Source of the DNA: an uncultured Bacilli bacterium
Lineage (GTDB): Bacteria; Bacillota_I; Bacilli_A; RF39; UBA660
Direction: 5' to 3'
DNA: 53,899 bases
NCBI GenBank assembly: GCA_910583685.1
Contig: CAJTXY010000002.1
Span: 29,284 to 83,182 of the forward strand
Below the pieces are notes generated by a model. That model was not told the origin of the DNA. It ran no database searches and was given only the letters and a program-made list of their open reading frames with translations. Below, piece after piece: positions 17,795 to 25,861 of this stretch (the stretch's first letter is position 1; each line of letters opens with the position of its first letter). The position numbers and the translations under genes are program-made.

Positions 17795-18357
17795 CCAATC
17801 TTTCGGTTATATTTATTCATTAAAGAATCAAAACTCATTTTAAAATAATCATCCAAAAGATTACCAATAATAATACTAGTTTTTTCTATAATCTCTTGCT
17901 CATTTTTTGAGAACTTTCCTAAAACATACTCAATCGTATCTTCTCTATCAATATGTGAGATACCAACTTTCAAGCGTTTATATTTCTGTGTCTTAAGATG
18001 TGATTCAATATTTTTTAAGCCATTATGACCACCACTACTTCCTGTTGCTTTTAAACGAAAGCTACCAATAGGAAGATCCAAATCATCATGAATAATAAAG
18101 ATATCATTAACATCAATTTTATAAAAATCAACAAATTTTCGTATCACTTCTCCAGAAAGATTCATAAAAGATTGAGGCTTCAAAAAAATAACTTTTTCTC
18201 CCTCTACACTCGCTGTAATATACAATCCGTTAAACTTACTCTTATAATTTGTTAAACCTTTTGATTCCAAATACAAATCCAACATATAAAAGCCTGTATT
18301 ATGCCTTGTATTTTGATAATCATCCCCCGGATTTCCAAGACCAACCACCAATTTCAT
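17791..18357 (-). CDS. pth: Peptidyl-tRNA hydrolase
   Basis: 188 residues; releases peptides from dropped-off peptidyl-tRNA. It starts MKLVVGLGNPG, has the catalytic His in NTRHNTGF, the FLKPQSFMNLSG motif and the HDDLDLPIG and GGHNGLKNI loops. Its start overlaps the rsmI stop by one base (TAATG) and its stop overlaps the mfd start. The pth-mfd adjacency is typical of Bacilli, although the small fin gene found between them in Bacillus is absent. Confidence 0.96.
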   Translation of the reverse strand: MKLVVGLGNPGDDYQNTRHNTGFYMLDLYLESKGLTNYKSKFNGLYITASVEGEKVIFLKPQSFMNLSGEVIRKFVDFYKIDVNDIFIIHDDLDLPIGSFRLKATGSSGGHNGLKNIESHLKTQKYKRLKVGISHIDREDTIEYVLGKFSKNEQEIIEKTSIIIGNLLDDYFKMSFDSLMNKYNRKIG

Positions 18358-19205
18358 TATTTCACATCCTTTTTTCTATGATATTCTTGATAAACCTCAC
18401 TCTTTGCTATACCACGTTCTTTAGCAACCAACTTAATTGCTTCCTTTTCTGTTAGTCCATCCTCTAAATACAAATAAATATGCTCTAAAACAGACATAGT
18501 ATCATACTTGTTCATCTCACAATTCCCATCTACTACAATAACCATTTCTCCTTTTATAGTAGTAAGATTTTCTAGAACCTCTGAAATAGTTCCCCGATAA
18601 ATTTCCTCATACATTTTTGAAATTTCTCGATTCAAACTAATTCTTCTATCTCCAAACACTTCTTTTATATTAGTTAATGTCTTTACAATCCTATGAGGTG
18701 CTTCATAAAAAATAATTGTCATAGCATAATTCTTTAACTGCTCCAATTCTTTTTTCTGTTTAGAACTCTTAGCATTTAAAAAACCATAAAATATAAAAGG
18801 AGATGGTGAAAGCCCTGAAGAAATTAAGGCAGGAACAAAAGCAGTGGCACCAGGTAAAGCAATAACATTAAATTGATATTTCAAAGCTTCCTGTACAATA
18901 ATATAACCAGGATCACTAATAATTGGAGTCCCCTGATCAGTTACCAGACCAATATTTTTACCAAGTTGCAAATCATTAACTACTTTACTCTTAATAGAAT
19001 CTTCATTAAATTCATGACAACTAACCAAATGATTTCTAATATCATATTTTTTCAATAAACTACCAGTTGTTCTAGTATCTTCACACAAAATATAATCAAC
19101 CTCTTGAAGGACTTTTAAACATCGCATTGTAATATCTTCTAAATTACCAATTGGGGTTGGTATTAAATATAAACTTGCCGTATTATTATAACTTTTTTGA
19201 CTCAT
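18357..19205 (-). CDS. rsmI: 16S rRNA (cytidine1402-2'-O)-methyltransferase RsmI
   Basis: 282 residues; methylates the 2'-O of C1402 in 16S rRNA. Tetrapyrrole-methylase fold: LIPTPIGNLEDIT at the N-terminus, CEDTRTTGSLL, the glycine-rich GLVTDQGTPIISDPG, IALPGATAFVPALISSG and FYEAPHRI. It overlaps the upstream methyltransferase gene by 20 nt and the downstream pth by one base. Neighbourhood with yabB-type methyltransferase and ricT is the same as in B. subtilis (yaaT-yabA-yabB-yazA-rsmI), minus yabA and yazA. Confidence 0.95.
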   Translation of the reverse strand: MSQKSYNNTASLYLIPTPIGNLEDITMRCLKVLQEVDYILCEDTRTTGSLLKKYDIRNHLVSCHEFNEDSIKSKVVNDLQLGKNIGLVTDQGTPIISDPGYIIVQEALKYQFNVIALPGATAFVPALISSGLSPSPFIFYGFLNAKSSKQKKELEQLKNYAMTIIFYEAPHRIVKTLTNIKEVFGDRRISLNREISKMYEEIYRGTISEVLENLTTIKGEMVIVVDGNCEMNKYDTMSVLEHIYLYLEDGLTEKEAIKLVAKERGIAKSEVYQEYHRKKDVK

Positions 19206-19908
19206 TTCCCTGCTCCTTTTTTGACTCTAAAATAATTGGAAAATCAACCTTCATTCCCATCTTACCATTCTTAGTACCCTCTATTAAAAATGTTTTTGCA
19301 CCTTTATTATAATTTCCATAAATAAATTGAATTCGCTTAATAGCAAAATGATATTTTTGATACAAATTTATAAGTTCAATAAATCGCTCTGTAGTAAAAA
19401 CCAAAATCAACTTTCCCTTGTCCTTTAACAATTTATTTGCAACTCTCATAATATCTTCAAGTTCCAAAGTAACATTATGCTTAGCTCTTGCCACAATTTC
19501 ATTTTGATTAATATAACCTTTATTAGCAACAAAATAAGGGGGATTGGAAACAATAATATCAAAAATATTTGGACAAGCCTGGTTTGCATAATCCTTAATA
19601 TCCGAATTTATAATTTCAATTTGTCCTTCAAGCTTATTATAAGAGACAGAACGAAAAGCAGTATCAGCAATACTCTTCTCAATTTCTACACCAACTATAT
19701 GAGCTTTACTCTTTGTACTTAAAGCAAGAGGAATTCCCCCAAGACCAGTTCCAATATCCAAAATATTTTTATCTGTATATTCAGGATTTATAAAATGAAC
19801 AAGAGCTAAAGTATCACTAGTCATTCGAAAAGATTTTTTTGGTTGATACATTTTTATATTATGAAATCCAATAATATCAGATAAAATAAAATCTCGCTCA
19901 CTAATCAC
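19186..19908 (-). CDS. tRNA1(Val) (adenine-N6)-methyltransferase family protein (YabB/TrmN6-like)
   Basis: 240 residues; SAM-dependent N6-adenine methyltransferase. Seen: the SAM loop ILDIGTGLGGIPLAL and the NPPY catalytic motif VSNPPYFV, with the family's N-terminal FRMTSDTLAL strand. GTG at 19908 is chosen as start: it lies 5 nt before the ricT stop and gives an N-terminus aligned with the family (SERDFILSDIIG). Longer versions would overlap ricT extensively. Known homologues modify A37 of tRNA-Val; the exact target is inferred. Confidence 0.85.
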   Translation of the reverse strand: MISERDFILSDIIGFHNIKMYQPKKSFRMTSDTLALVHFINPEYTDKNILDIGTGLGGIPLALSTKSKAHIVGVEIEKSIADTAFRSVSYNKLEGQIEIINSDIKDYANQACPNIFDIIVSNPPYFVANKGYINQNEIVARAKHNVTLELEDIMRVANKLLKDKGKLILVFTTERFIELINLYQKYHFAIKRIQFIYGNYNKGAKTFLIEGTKNGKMGMKVDFPIILESKKEQGNESKKL

Positions 19909-20680
19909 AATACTCAATAACTCCCTTTGCACCAAAATCAACCTTATAAGTTCTTTTAAAAATATCAACAGATATTACCTTTCCAGTTCCTTCTTCCTTT
20001 TTTACAAGCATCCCAATAGAAGGTAACCCTTCTTTCAGATAGCGATATGCTTCATTTTCATAATTTAGGCAACATAAAAGTCGACCACAAACCCCATTTA
20101 TTTTTGAAGGATTTAAAGCAAGCATTTGATTTTTGGCCATATTGATAGAAACACTATTAAAATCAGTTAAAAAGGTATTACAACATAAAAACAATCCACA
20201 AGGTCCTATTCCGCCAACTCTTTTTGCCTTATCACGAACTCCAATTTGTCTAAGTTCAATCCTAGTTTTATATTTTTGAGCAAGCTTCTTAGCAAGTTCC
20301 CTAAAATCTATTCTATTATCGGCAACAAAAGAGAAAAATAGTTGACTTTTTTCAAATGTATAATAAGCATCAACAAACGACATATCTAAGTTCAACTCCT
20401 GAGCATATTTTTTTGCCATTTGCAAAGCATCATTCGCTTCCTCTTGCAGATTCTGATATTTAACAAGATCCTCATCTGTAGCAATCCGAACAATATTTTT
20501 TAAAGGTAAAACTAAGTTTTCTTTTTTCTCCTTATAAATTTCTGTAACCGTAACACCAAACTGTAATCCATTACTTCCTTCTACTAAAACAGCTTGTCCC
20601 TTCTTTAAATTTAGCTCCTGAGGAGAAAAATAAAATACTTCCTTCAATATATCTATTGAAACTCCTATCACATTTAACAC
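19901..20680 (-). CDS. ricT: RicT (YaaT), PSP1-domain component of the Y-complex
   Basis: 259 residues. RicT with RicA and RicF binds Fe-S clusters and RNase Y and promotes mRNA maturation, sporulation, competence and biofilm formation in B. subtilis. The PSP1 domain is evident, with two Cys groups, GPCGLFLCC and GVCGRLLCC, that supply Fe-S ligands. GTG start with GGAGGTGG just upstream; it overlaps the holB stop by 7 nt. In B. subtilis the neighbour YabA follows; here that gene is missing and the methyltransferase follows directly. Confidence 0.93.
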   Translation of the reverse strand: MLNVIGVSIDILKEVFYFSPQELNLKKGQAVLVEGSNGLQFGVTVTEIYKEKKENLVLPLKNIVRIATDEDLVKYQNLQEEANDALQMAKKYAQELNLDMSFVDAYYTFEKSQLFFSFVADNRIDFRELAKKLAQKYKTRIELRQIGVRDKAKRVGGIGPCGLFLCCNTFLTDFNSVSINMAKNQMLALNPSKINGVCGRLLCCLNYENEAYRYLKEGLPSIGMLVKKEEGTGKVISVDIFKRTYKVDFGAKGVIEYCD

Positions 20681-21516
20681 TCTACCACCTCCAAAAAACG
20701 CACCATAAAATGATTAAACCATAACCGATAATTTATATTATATAATAACTTTTCTTTTTCTTCTTCTAATATAGAGATATAACTTATTATACTATTTTTT
20801 GATATATTTTCAAAAAGTTCTATTCCCTGCACCTGAATACTAGTATTAGTTCTAGAAAGTAAAAGCTGATGTAAATAAAGTTCTAATTGGTCTATCATCA
20901 CCTTAGCCGCATTTTTATCTGGCATATACTCTTCCATTATCTCTTTAAACTCTAAATAAAAATCTTCCCCCTTAGTTATCTTTTGGAAAAAGTCAACCAA
21001 TTTTAAATCATATTTAATAAAAGGAGTACTATGTACATTTAAAATTTGACATCTAGAAACTAAAGTCTCTAATATATGATATCGATTCTTTGTAACTAAA
21101 AATGCAACAATTCCTTCTTCAGGTTCTTCTAAAAACTTAAGAATCGTATTGGCAGCAGAAGGATTCAATTTCTCCGCTTCATATATGACATAAACACGAT
21201 ATTTACTCAGAGAAGTAGTTTTAAATAATTGCTTCAACTCTAATAGTTGCTCTTTTTTTATCATATTGCCCTGAGGATAAATTTGTTTTAAATCTATTAG
21301 TTGATTAGTATCAATTAAATTACAAATATTACAATTTCCAGCTTGAATATGATTACCATTATCACAACACAAAATACATTTAACAATTTTCATCATTAAA
21401 CTTTTTATATCATCATAATCATTTGTCTCAACTAAATATGCATGAGAAAGCATATCATGATTTAATTGATTATAAATAATATCATATATTTTCTTTTCAA
21501 CTTCCTCATTCTTCAT
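20674..21516 (-). CDS. holB: DNA polymerase III delta' subunit
   Basis: 280 residues; clamp-loader subunit. It carries a degenerate nucleotide-binding region without a Walker A, the normal state for delta', with LSHAYLVE at the start, a zinc module (CCDNGN...CNIC), YVIYEAEKLNPSAANTILKFLEEPE (sensor/box region) and the SRC motif VSRCQIL. It is located between bofA and ricT, as expected. It is cotranscribed with both. Confidence 0.92.
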   Translation of the reverse strand: MKNEEVEKKIYDIIYNQLNHDMLSHAYLVETNDYDDIKSLMMKIVKCILCCDNGNHIQAGNCNICNLIDTNQLIDLKQIYPQGNMIKKEQLLELKQLFKTTSLSKYRVYVIYEAEKLNPSAANTILKFLEEPEEGIVAFLVTKNRYHILETLVSRCQILNVHSTPFIKYDLKLVDFFQKITKGEDFYLEFKEIMEEYMPDKNAAKVMIDQLELYLHQLLLSRTNTSIQVQGIELFENISKNSIISYISILEEEKEKLLYNINYRLWFNHFMVRFLEVVEC

Positions 21517-21523
21517 TATTACC

Positions 21524-21718
21524 TCACATAATTAAAATCTTCAATAGTATCAATGCAATTAATGCTGGAGATCCTAAAATTCCTATCATACCTACTGTTA
21601 AAAAATTAATGGGAACTACCATATTAAAATTAGCAGCAATTACATTATATCCATATAAAATAAAAGCACCTAAAATAATTCTTTTTCCATACTTCATTAT
21701 TTGTTTCAAATCAATCAC
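21524..21718 (-). CDS. bofA: BofA-like pro-sigma-K processing inhibitor
   Basis: About 64 residues with two membrane helices and the conserved C-terminal signature VPINFLTVGMIGILGSP followed by ALIALILLK. BofA with SpoIVFA holds the SpoIVFB protease inactive in the outer forespore membrane until sigma-K processing is due. Its location directly after recR matches the recR-yaaL-bofA order in B. subtilis (87 residues there); the N-terminal part is shorter here. The start is uncertain: GTG 21718, a TTG three codons later (AGGTGA 5 nt upstream), or ATG before KYGKRII. Confidence 0.85.
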   Translation of the reverse strand: MIDLKQIMKYGKRIILGAFILYGYNVIAANFNMVVPINFLTVGMIGILGSPALIALILLKILIM

Positions 21719-21747
21719 CTAGTACAGAATATGAAAAAGGAAAGAAA

Positions 21748-22344
21748 TTATGTTACTTCCTTTCGATCATTCAGCGCACACTCCAAAGTAAGAGCATCAA
21801 TATACTCCATATCAGCTCCAATTGGTACACCACTTGCTAACTTTGTAATCTTAATATTTAAACCACTCAATATTTGCTTAATATAAAGTGCTGTAGTCTC
21901 ACCCTCTATACTAGGGCGAAAAGCAAAAATAATTTCATCAAAACATTCATTATTTAAACGTTCCAATAACTTATTAATACCTATATCTTCAGGATTAACT
22001 CCATCCAAAGGAGAAATTAACCCATTTAAAACATGGTATTTTCCCTTATAAGTCCCTAACTTTTCAAATAAAAATACACTCTTAGCATCTTCTACAATAC
22101 ATAATACTTTAGATACTCTATCATCAGAAGAGCAAATAGAACATATTTTATCGTCAGTTAACGTATTACAGATTTCACAAAAATGAATATTTTCCTTCAT
22201 ATGGATTATACTTTCAGAAAAAAATTCCGCTTTTTCCTCATCCATCTCCAAAACAGCAAAAGCAAGACGCTCTGCTGTCTTCTCCCCAATTCCAGGTAAA
22301 TATTTAAAACTTTGAATTAATTCCTGTAAACTATTTGGATACAT
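21748..22344 (-). CDS. recR: Recombination mediator RecR
   Basis: 198 residues; with RecF/RecO it loads RecA on gapped DNA. Helix-hairpin-helix YLPGIGEKTAERLAF, a four-Cys zinc finger (CEIC and CSIC), then a Toprim domain with CIVEDAKS and FRPSIEGETTALYI. The usual Asn before Pro in this last motif (N-P-T-V-E-G) is replaced by Arg. It follows ebfC by 2 nt, the standard dnaX-ebfC-recR arrangement. Confidence 0.96.
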   Translation of the reverse strand: MYPNSLQELIQSFKYLPGIGEKTAERLAFAVLEMDEEKAEFFSESIIHMKENIHFCEICNTLTDDKICSICSSDDRVSKVLCIVEDAKSVFLFEKLGTYKGKYHVLNGLISPLDGVNPEDIGINKLLERLNNECFDEIIFAFRPSIEGETTALYIKQILSGLNIKITKLASGVPIGADMEYIDALTLECALNDRKEVT

Positions 22345-22346
22345 AT

Positions 22347-22643
22347 CTAAAACAATCCTGACATATTACCAAATTTACCCATTTTTTGTTCAGTCATATC
22401 ATCTACTTTTTGCATCGCATTATTGACTGCAACAACTAACATATCTTCCAACAATTCTAAATCATCCAAATCTAAATTGTCATTTTTAGAAATACTAATT
22501 TTTAAAACCTCTTTTTTTCCATTCACAGTTGCCTGAACAAGAGAACTTTCTCCCACAAACTCTGTTTTATCAATCTCATCTTTCGCTTTCATCATTTCCT
22601 TTTGAAGTGATTGTGCCTGTTTCATCATTGCTTGTATATTCAT
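22347..22643 (-). CDS. ebfC: Nucleoid-associated protein, YbaB/EbfC family
   Basis: 98 residues; a small DNA-binding dimer. Seen: the Met/Gln-rich N-terminal helix (MMKQAQSLQKEM) and central beta strands with GESSLVQATVNGKKEV. SD GGAGGAAT precedes the ATG. It lies 3 nt from the dnaX stop and 2 nt from recR, so it belongs to the same operon. Confidence 0.93.
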   Translation of the reverse strand: MNIQAMMKQAQSLQKEMMKAKDEIDKTEFVGESSLVQATVNGKKEVLKISISKNDNLDLDDLELLEDMLVVAVNNAMQKVDDMTEQKMGKFGNMSGLF

Positions 22644-22646
22644 ATT

Positions 22647-24383
22647 CTATTCCTCCTCTACTATATCACCAAACAATTCAAATGCCCGACTCACCAATTC
22701 ATCCTTTTCTTCTAAAACTGGCATTTTTGGCAAATCTGGTTCCTCTCTATATACATAATTTTCTGCATTCTGTAATTTTTGAATATATTCTATTTTTTTT
22801 TGCTTCCACATCTCATCAGTAATAAAAGCCAATTTCTGATTTAAACCTGCAACCTTTTTTAAAACAAATTGCAACTGCTCCATATTACTAATATTAGAAT
22901 CAATCATTGAATCATATTCAAGACTTATAATAATATTCTCTGCACTAGCAGCTCGTACAGTACCATCCATTAAAGCACAAACCAAATAACCAATTTCCTG
23001 ATCAAAAACATATTCGTTTAATTTAGCAAAAAGTTGTTTTACCTCAAGTAAAATATTCTTATCAGCCTGTGCTAACGTATTATCCACTCTAATAGCAATA
23101 ATCTCTCGATATTTTTCTAAGAAGTCACTTCTTATTTTATCATAATTAACATTATTATTAAAGCATTCTTTTTTATCTGATTTCAAAGATATTTCATTAT
23201 TCAGAATAGTACTATCATTTTCATTCATAATCACTTTTTCTGAAAAGTTATCAACAATCTCCGCATCTTTTTTATCGAATTTTTGTTCTATAATTATTTC
23301 CCGGGAAATATTTTGCTCAATAGCATCCTTTTCCAAAACATAATCATTAATAAATTTTAGAGTCATAATTTCTATATAAATTTTAGGGTTTGAAGCTCTC
23401 TTTATATTATTCATATTCTCATTAAGCAAAAATGAAAATTTTTCAAGTAAAGTAAACTCAAAATTCAAATTAACCTTTTTATTCTCGGTATAAAATTGAA
23501 CAATTAAATTTTTTCCTCTTTCTAGCAATAACTCACATATTTGAATTAAATTTTTTCCACAACTATTAAACTGCTCAATATGCTGCAAAAAATCATTTAT
23601 CTTCCCACAAAGTATTTCCTCTAACAAAATTTGCAATTCACTTTCATCAACCAAATCATTTAATTCAATATAATCATTAAGCGTAATTTTTTTTCCACAA
23701 GCAGAATACAACATATCTAACATAGTAAGAGAATCTCTTAATCCACCATTAGAAGAAATTGCTATATTTTCCAGTACACTATTATCTACAGTTACTTCCT
23801 CATTTTTACAAATTTCCTCCATCTTTTCAATAATTTCATTCTTACTAATTCGTTTAAAATGGAAACATTGACAGCGCGACTTGATAGTCTCTGGAATCTT
23901 TTGAGGATCGGTAGTAGCTAAAATAAAAACAATATGCTCAGGAGGTTCCTCTAAAGTTTTTAATAATGCATTAAATGCACCTATCGATAACATATGCACC
24001 TCGTCGATAATATAAATTTTATACTTTAAAGAATTAGGAACCAAATTCACTTTACTTTTCAAATCCCTAATCTCATCTACCCCATTATTAGAAGCAGCAT
24101 CAATTTCAATGATATCAACACAATTTTTGTCCATCATTTCTTTACAAGAAGCACAAACACCACATATTTCACCATCATTAATATTTTCACAATTAATAGT
24201 ACGAGCAAAAATTTTTGCTAAAGAAGTTTTTCCAGTACCACGCGGACCAAAAAATAAATATGCATGACCAATATGATGATTGGAAATAGAATTTTTTAAA
24301 ACTTTAACTACTGCTTTCTGTCCAACAACATCTTTAAATAAAATTGGTCTATATTTTCTATATAACGCCTGATACACAAACAT
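22647..24383 (-). CDS. dnaX: DNA polymerase III gamma/tau subunit
   Basis: 578 residues; clamp-loader ATPase and replisome organiser. It has YQALYRKYRP, Walker A GPRGTGKTSLAK, a zinc module (CGVCASC), DEVHMLS (Walker B), TLEEPPEH and the SRC arginine finger SRCQCFHF. The tau part (about 370-578) is poorly conserved and carries a Noc-site palindrome at 23296-23309. ATG 24383 is given; GTG 24377, eight nt after AGGAG, would give the typical short MYQALYR N-terminus and is equally likely. It opens an 11-gene operon ending at 13774. No slippery A-run frameshift site is evident. Confidence 0.95.
   Translation of the reverse strand: MFVYQALYRKYRPILFKDVVGQKAVVKVLKNSISNHHIGHAYLFFGPRGTGKTSLAKIFARTINCENINDGEICGVCASCKEMMDKNCVDIIEIDAASNNGVDEIRDLKSKVNLVPNSLKYKIYIIDEVHMLSIGAFNALLKTLEEPPEHIVFILATTDPQKIPETIKSRCQCFHFKRISKNEIIEKMEEICKNEEVTVDNSVLENIAISSNGGLRDSLTMLDMLYSACGKKITLNDYIELNDLVDESELQILLEEILCGKINDFLQHIEQFNSCGKNLIQICELLLERGKNLIVQFYTENKKVNLNFEFTLLEKFSFLLNENMNNIKRASNPKIYIEIMTLKFINDYVLEKDAIEQNISREIIIEQKFDKKDAEIVDNFSEKVIMNENDSTILNNEISLKSDKKECFNNNVNYDKIRSDFLEKYREIIAIRVDNTLAQADKNILLEVKQLFAKLNEYVFDQEIGYLVCALMDGTVRAASAENIIISLEYDSMIDSNISNMEQLQFVLKKVAGLNQKLAFITDEMWKQKKIEYIQKLQNAENYVYREEPDLPKMPVLEEKDELVSRAFELFGDIVEEE
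23296..23309. promoter_or_regulatory. Noc-binding site (NBS) inside dnaX
   Basis: A perfect ATTTCCCGGGAAAT palindrome, the published B. subtilis Noc-binding sequence, within an extended TTATTTCCCGGGAAATA. It encodes part of the variable tau linker (REIII), where sequence drift would normally erase such a palindrome. Confidence 0.75.
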
Positions 24384-24459
24384 CACTCCTATATATAAAT
24401 TCTATAAAAAGTATAGCATAAAAACATAATAGATTAAAGAATTTATTAAAAACAATCTA

Positions 24460-24475
24460 TGTTTCACGTGAAACA
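24460..24475. promoter_or_regulatory. parS site 1 (perfect)
   Basis: TGTTTCACGTGAAACA, the perfect 16-bp palindromic ParB (Spo0J) loading site. ParB is encoded at 47416-48303. Confidence 0.95.
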
Positions 24476-24517
24476 TAAAATCAAACTACATTATCGCACA
24501 ATTTAATAATAAAAATT

Positions 24518-24531
24518 ATTTCCCGGGAAAT
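24518..24531. promoter_or_regulatory. Noc-binding site 1
   Basis: ATTTCCCGGGAAAT, perfect, within a 22-bp palindrome extending to AATT on both sides. It lies 58 nt (start to start) after parS 1. Confidence 0.9.
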
Positions 24532-24628
24532 AATTCATCAATACCATCTTCAATTTTAACTTTGTAAAATCATATAATAAACAATTTGGCTTTTAATAAA
24601 AAAAAATTTTCCAGCTCCATTGTCTAAT

Positions 24629-24644
24629 GTTTCACGTAAAACAT
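24629..24644. promoter_or_regulatory. parS site 2 (one mismatch)
   Basis: TGTTTCACGTAAAACA, one base (G to A) from the perfect site. It starts repeat unit 2. Confidence 0.85.
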
Positions 24645-24684
24645 AGAATTAAACAATACTATTACACATTTTTATAATAAAATT

Positions 24685-24698
24685 ATTTCCCGGGAAAT
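24685..24698. promoter_or_regulatory. Noc-binding site 2
   Basis: Perfect ATTTCCCGGGAAAT inside the same extended AATT-flanked palindrome, 56 nt after parS 2. Confidence 0.9.
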
Positions 24699-24796
24699 AA
24701 TTTATCAATACCATCTTCAATTTTAACTTTGTAAAATCATACAATAAGCAATTTGGTTTTTAATAAATAAAACATTTTCCAGCTTCCATTATCTAA

Positions 24797-24812
24797 TGTT
24801 TCACGTGAAACA
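24797..24812. promoter_or_regulatory. parS site 3 (perfect)
   Basis: TGTTTCACGTGAAACA, start of the partial third repeat unit. Confidence 0.95.
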
Positions 24813-24853
24813 TAGAATCAAACTACATTATTACACATTTTTATAATAAAATT

Positions 24854-24867
24854 ATTTCCCGGGAAAT
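24854..24867. promoter_or_regulatory. Noc-binding site 3
   Basis: Perfect ATTTCCCGGGAAAT, 57 nt after parS 3, with conserved AATT flanks. Confidence 0.9.
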
Positions 24868-25082
24868 AATTTTACTAATATCACCTCATTTAAATCATAT
24901 CAAATTATATAATAAAATATAAACACTTCATAATTCTTAACAAATTTAGTCTTTTACACAATAGAATTTTCACCTAGATAATAAATTTTATAAACACTAC
25001 CAAAACAAATTATATAAAAGACATAATATACTCGCTCACCCAATAAAAAATATCATCTATTAAGATGATACACAATCAAATT

Positions 25083-25096
25083 ATTTTCCAAGAAAT
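25083..25096. promoter_or_regulatory. Degenerate Noc-like palindrome
   Basis: ATTTTCCAAGAAAT differs at three core bases from the NBS, but the outer AAATTATTT / AAATAATTT arms are kept. It lies just before parS variant 4, so the pairing is preserved with the order reversed. Confidence 0.5.
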
Positions 25097-25108
25097 AATT
25101 TGATCTAT

Positions 25109-25124
25109 GTTCCACGTGGAACAT
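25109..25124. promoter_or_regulatory. parS site 4 (symmetric variant)
   Basis: TGTTCCACGTGGAACA, a perfect palindrome in which both arms carry the same substitution. The fifth parS position is known to be variable. It lies 18 nt beyond the 3' end of tadA. Confidence 0.75.
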
Positions 25125-25141
25125 TTAAAAGACTAAACAAA

Positions 25142-25594
25142 CTATTTTCCTCGTTTCTTCTTAAAAAACGCAGTAAGTAACAATAATATTTCCTCCTGCA
25201 AATAACCACCAAATAGTTGGACTTTAGGATTTGTATTACTTTTATCTGCAATCAATTCAATAATATTATGATTAATAATATCACTATTTTCAATACCATA
25301 ATAAACATTTTTAATTCTAGATTGCTGTATTGCACTCATACACATAGGACAAGGTTCCAATGTCACATAAAGATCACAATCTAACAATCTCCAATTATTT
25401 AATAATCTATTAGCCTCTTCTATCGCAATAAGTTCTGCATGTTTAGTCACAATATTCATAGCATTCTTTTGATTATAAGCCTTGGAAATTACCTGTCCAT
25501 TCTTCACAATTACAGCACCAATAGGAACCTCTTGTAATGCTAAAGCCTTTTTTGCTTCTTCCACAGCCAGCCTCATATATTCCTCAATATACAC
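25142..25594 (-). CDS. tadA: tRNA-specific adenosine deaminase TadA
   Basis: 150 residues; converts A34 to inosine in tRNA-Arg(ACG). Zinc/active-site motifs: HAEL (His and catalytic Glu) and PCPMCMSA (two Cys), with VPIGAVIVKNG before them. GTG at 25594 is chosen because TTGGAG lies 9 nt upstream and the result, YIEEYMRLAVEEAKKAL, aligns with the family. A frame extension of 21 codons upstream is unlikely to be translated. It is adjacent to dnaX as in B. subtilis (yaaJ). Confidence 0.94.
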   Translation of the reverse strand: MYIEEYMRLAVEEAKKALALQEVPIGAVIVKNGQVISKAYNQKNAMNIVTKHAELIAIEEANRLLNNWRLLDCDLYVTLEPCPMCMSAIQQSRIKNVYYGIENSDIINHNIIELIADKSNTNPKVQLFGGYLQEEILLLLTAFFKKKRGK

Positions 25595-25740
25595 AAAAAT
25601 CAACTCCAAATAAAATGATGCACATGAATAAAATTTGTTAAGGCTGCTATCTTCCAATCCTGACCTGTTTCCAACATATTCATTGCATCGTAATTATTGT
25701 AATATAAATCAATAAAAAAAGCAATATTTACTTTTAAATT

Positions 25741-25754
25741 ATTTCCCGGGAAAT
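25741..25754. promoter_or_regulatory. Noc-binding site between gyrA and tadA
   Basis: Perfect ATTTCCCGGGAAAT within a long AT-flanked palindrome (TAAATT arms). It has no parS partner within this intergenic gap. Confidence 0.85.
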
Positions 25755-25836
25755 AATTTAAAAGCAAAATCAACAATCACTGATCTCAAAATATTCTTTT
25801 TCCACAATTGAATGAAAAGAAAAATACTTTATCAAC

Positions 25837-25861
25837 AAAAAAGAGAAACTATTCTGTTTCT
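25837..25861 (-). terminator. Terminator after gyrA
   Basis: Minus strand: AGAAAC / GTTTCT stem, 6-nt loop, then C and six T. The 5' arm is formed by the last codons of gyrA, so the hairpin overlaps the stop codon. Confidence 0.7.

Larger units (their letters stand above)
24460..24880. repeat. Tandem repeat of about 169 bp, each unit with one parS and one NBS
   Basis: Unit 1 24460-24628 (169 bp), unit 2 24629-24796 (168 bp), partial unit 3 from 24797. Each begins with parS, has an NBS 56-58 nt further on, and units 1 and 2 share a nearly identical filler (AATACCATCTTCAATTTTAA, then CTTTGTAAAATCATA). Identity outside the palindromes shows duplication of a whole parS-NBS unit. Confidence 0.9.
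24387..25141. other. Gene-free region between tadA and dnaX holding the parS/NBS array
   Basis: No plausible coding frame. It is very AT-rich except for the GC cores of parS and NBS palindromes. Positions 24460-24880 form a tandem repeat; 24880-25080 hold only AT-rich sequence without recognised motifs. In B. subtilis this interval encodes the small cytoplasmic (SRP) RNA. I see no GC-rich SRP RNA helix here. Confidence 0.8.

Noticed and set aside
24460..24880. CRISPR array because of regular palindromic repeats
   Set aside because: The palindromes are parS and NBS, and the sequences between them are themselves repeated, so there are no unique spacers and no cas genes.
24387..25141. Small cytoplasmic (SRP) RNA gene expected between tadA and dnaX in Bacilli
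   Set aside because: The interval is AT-rich throughout; no GC-rich helix 8 motif or matching arms were found on either strand.
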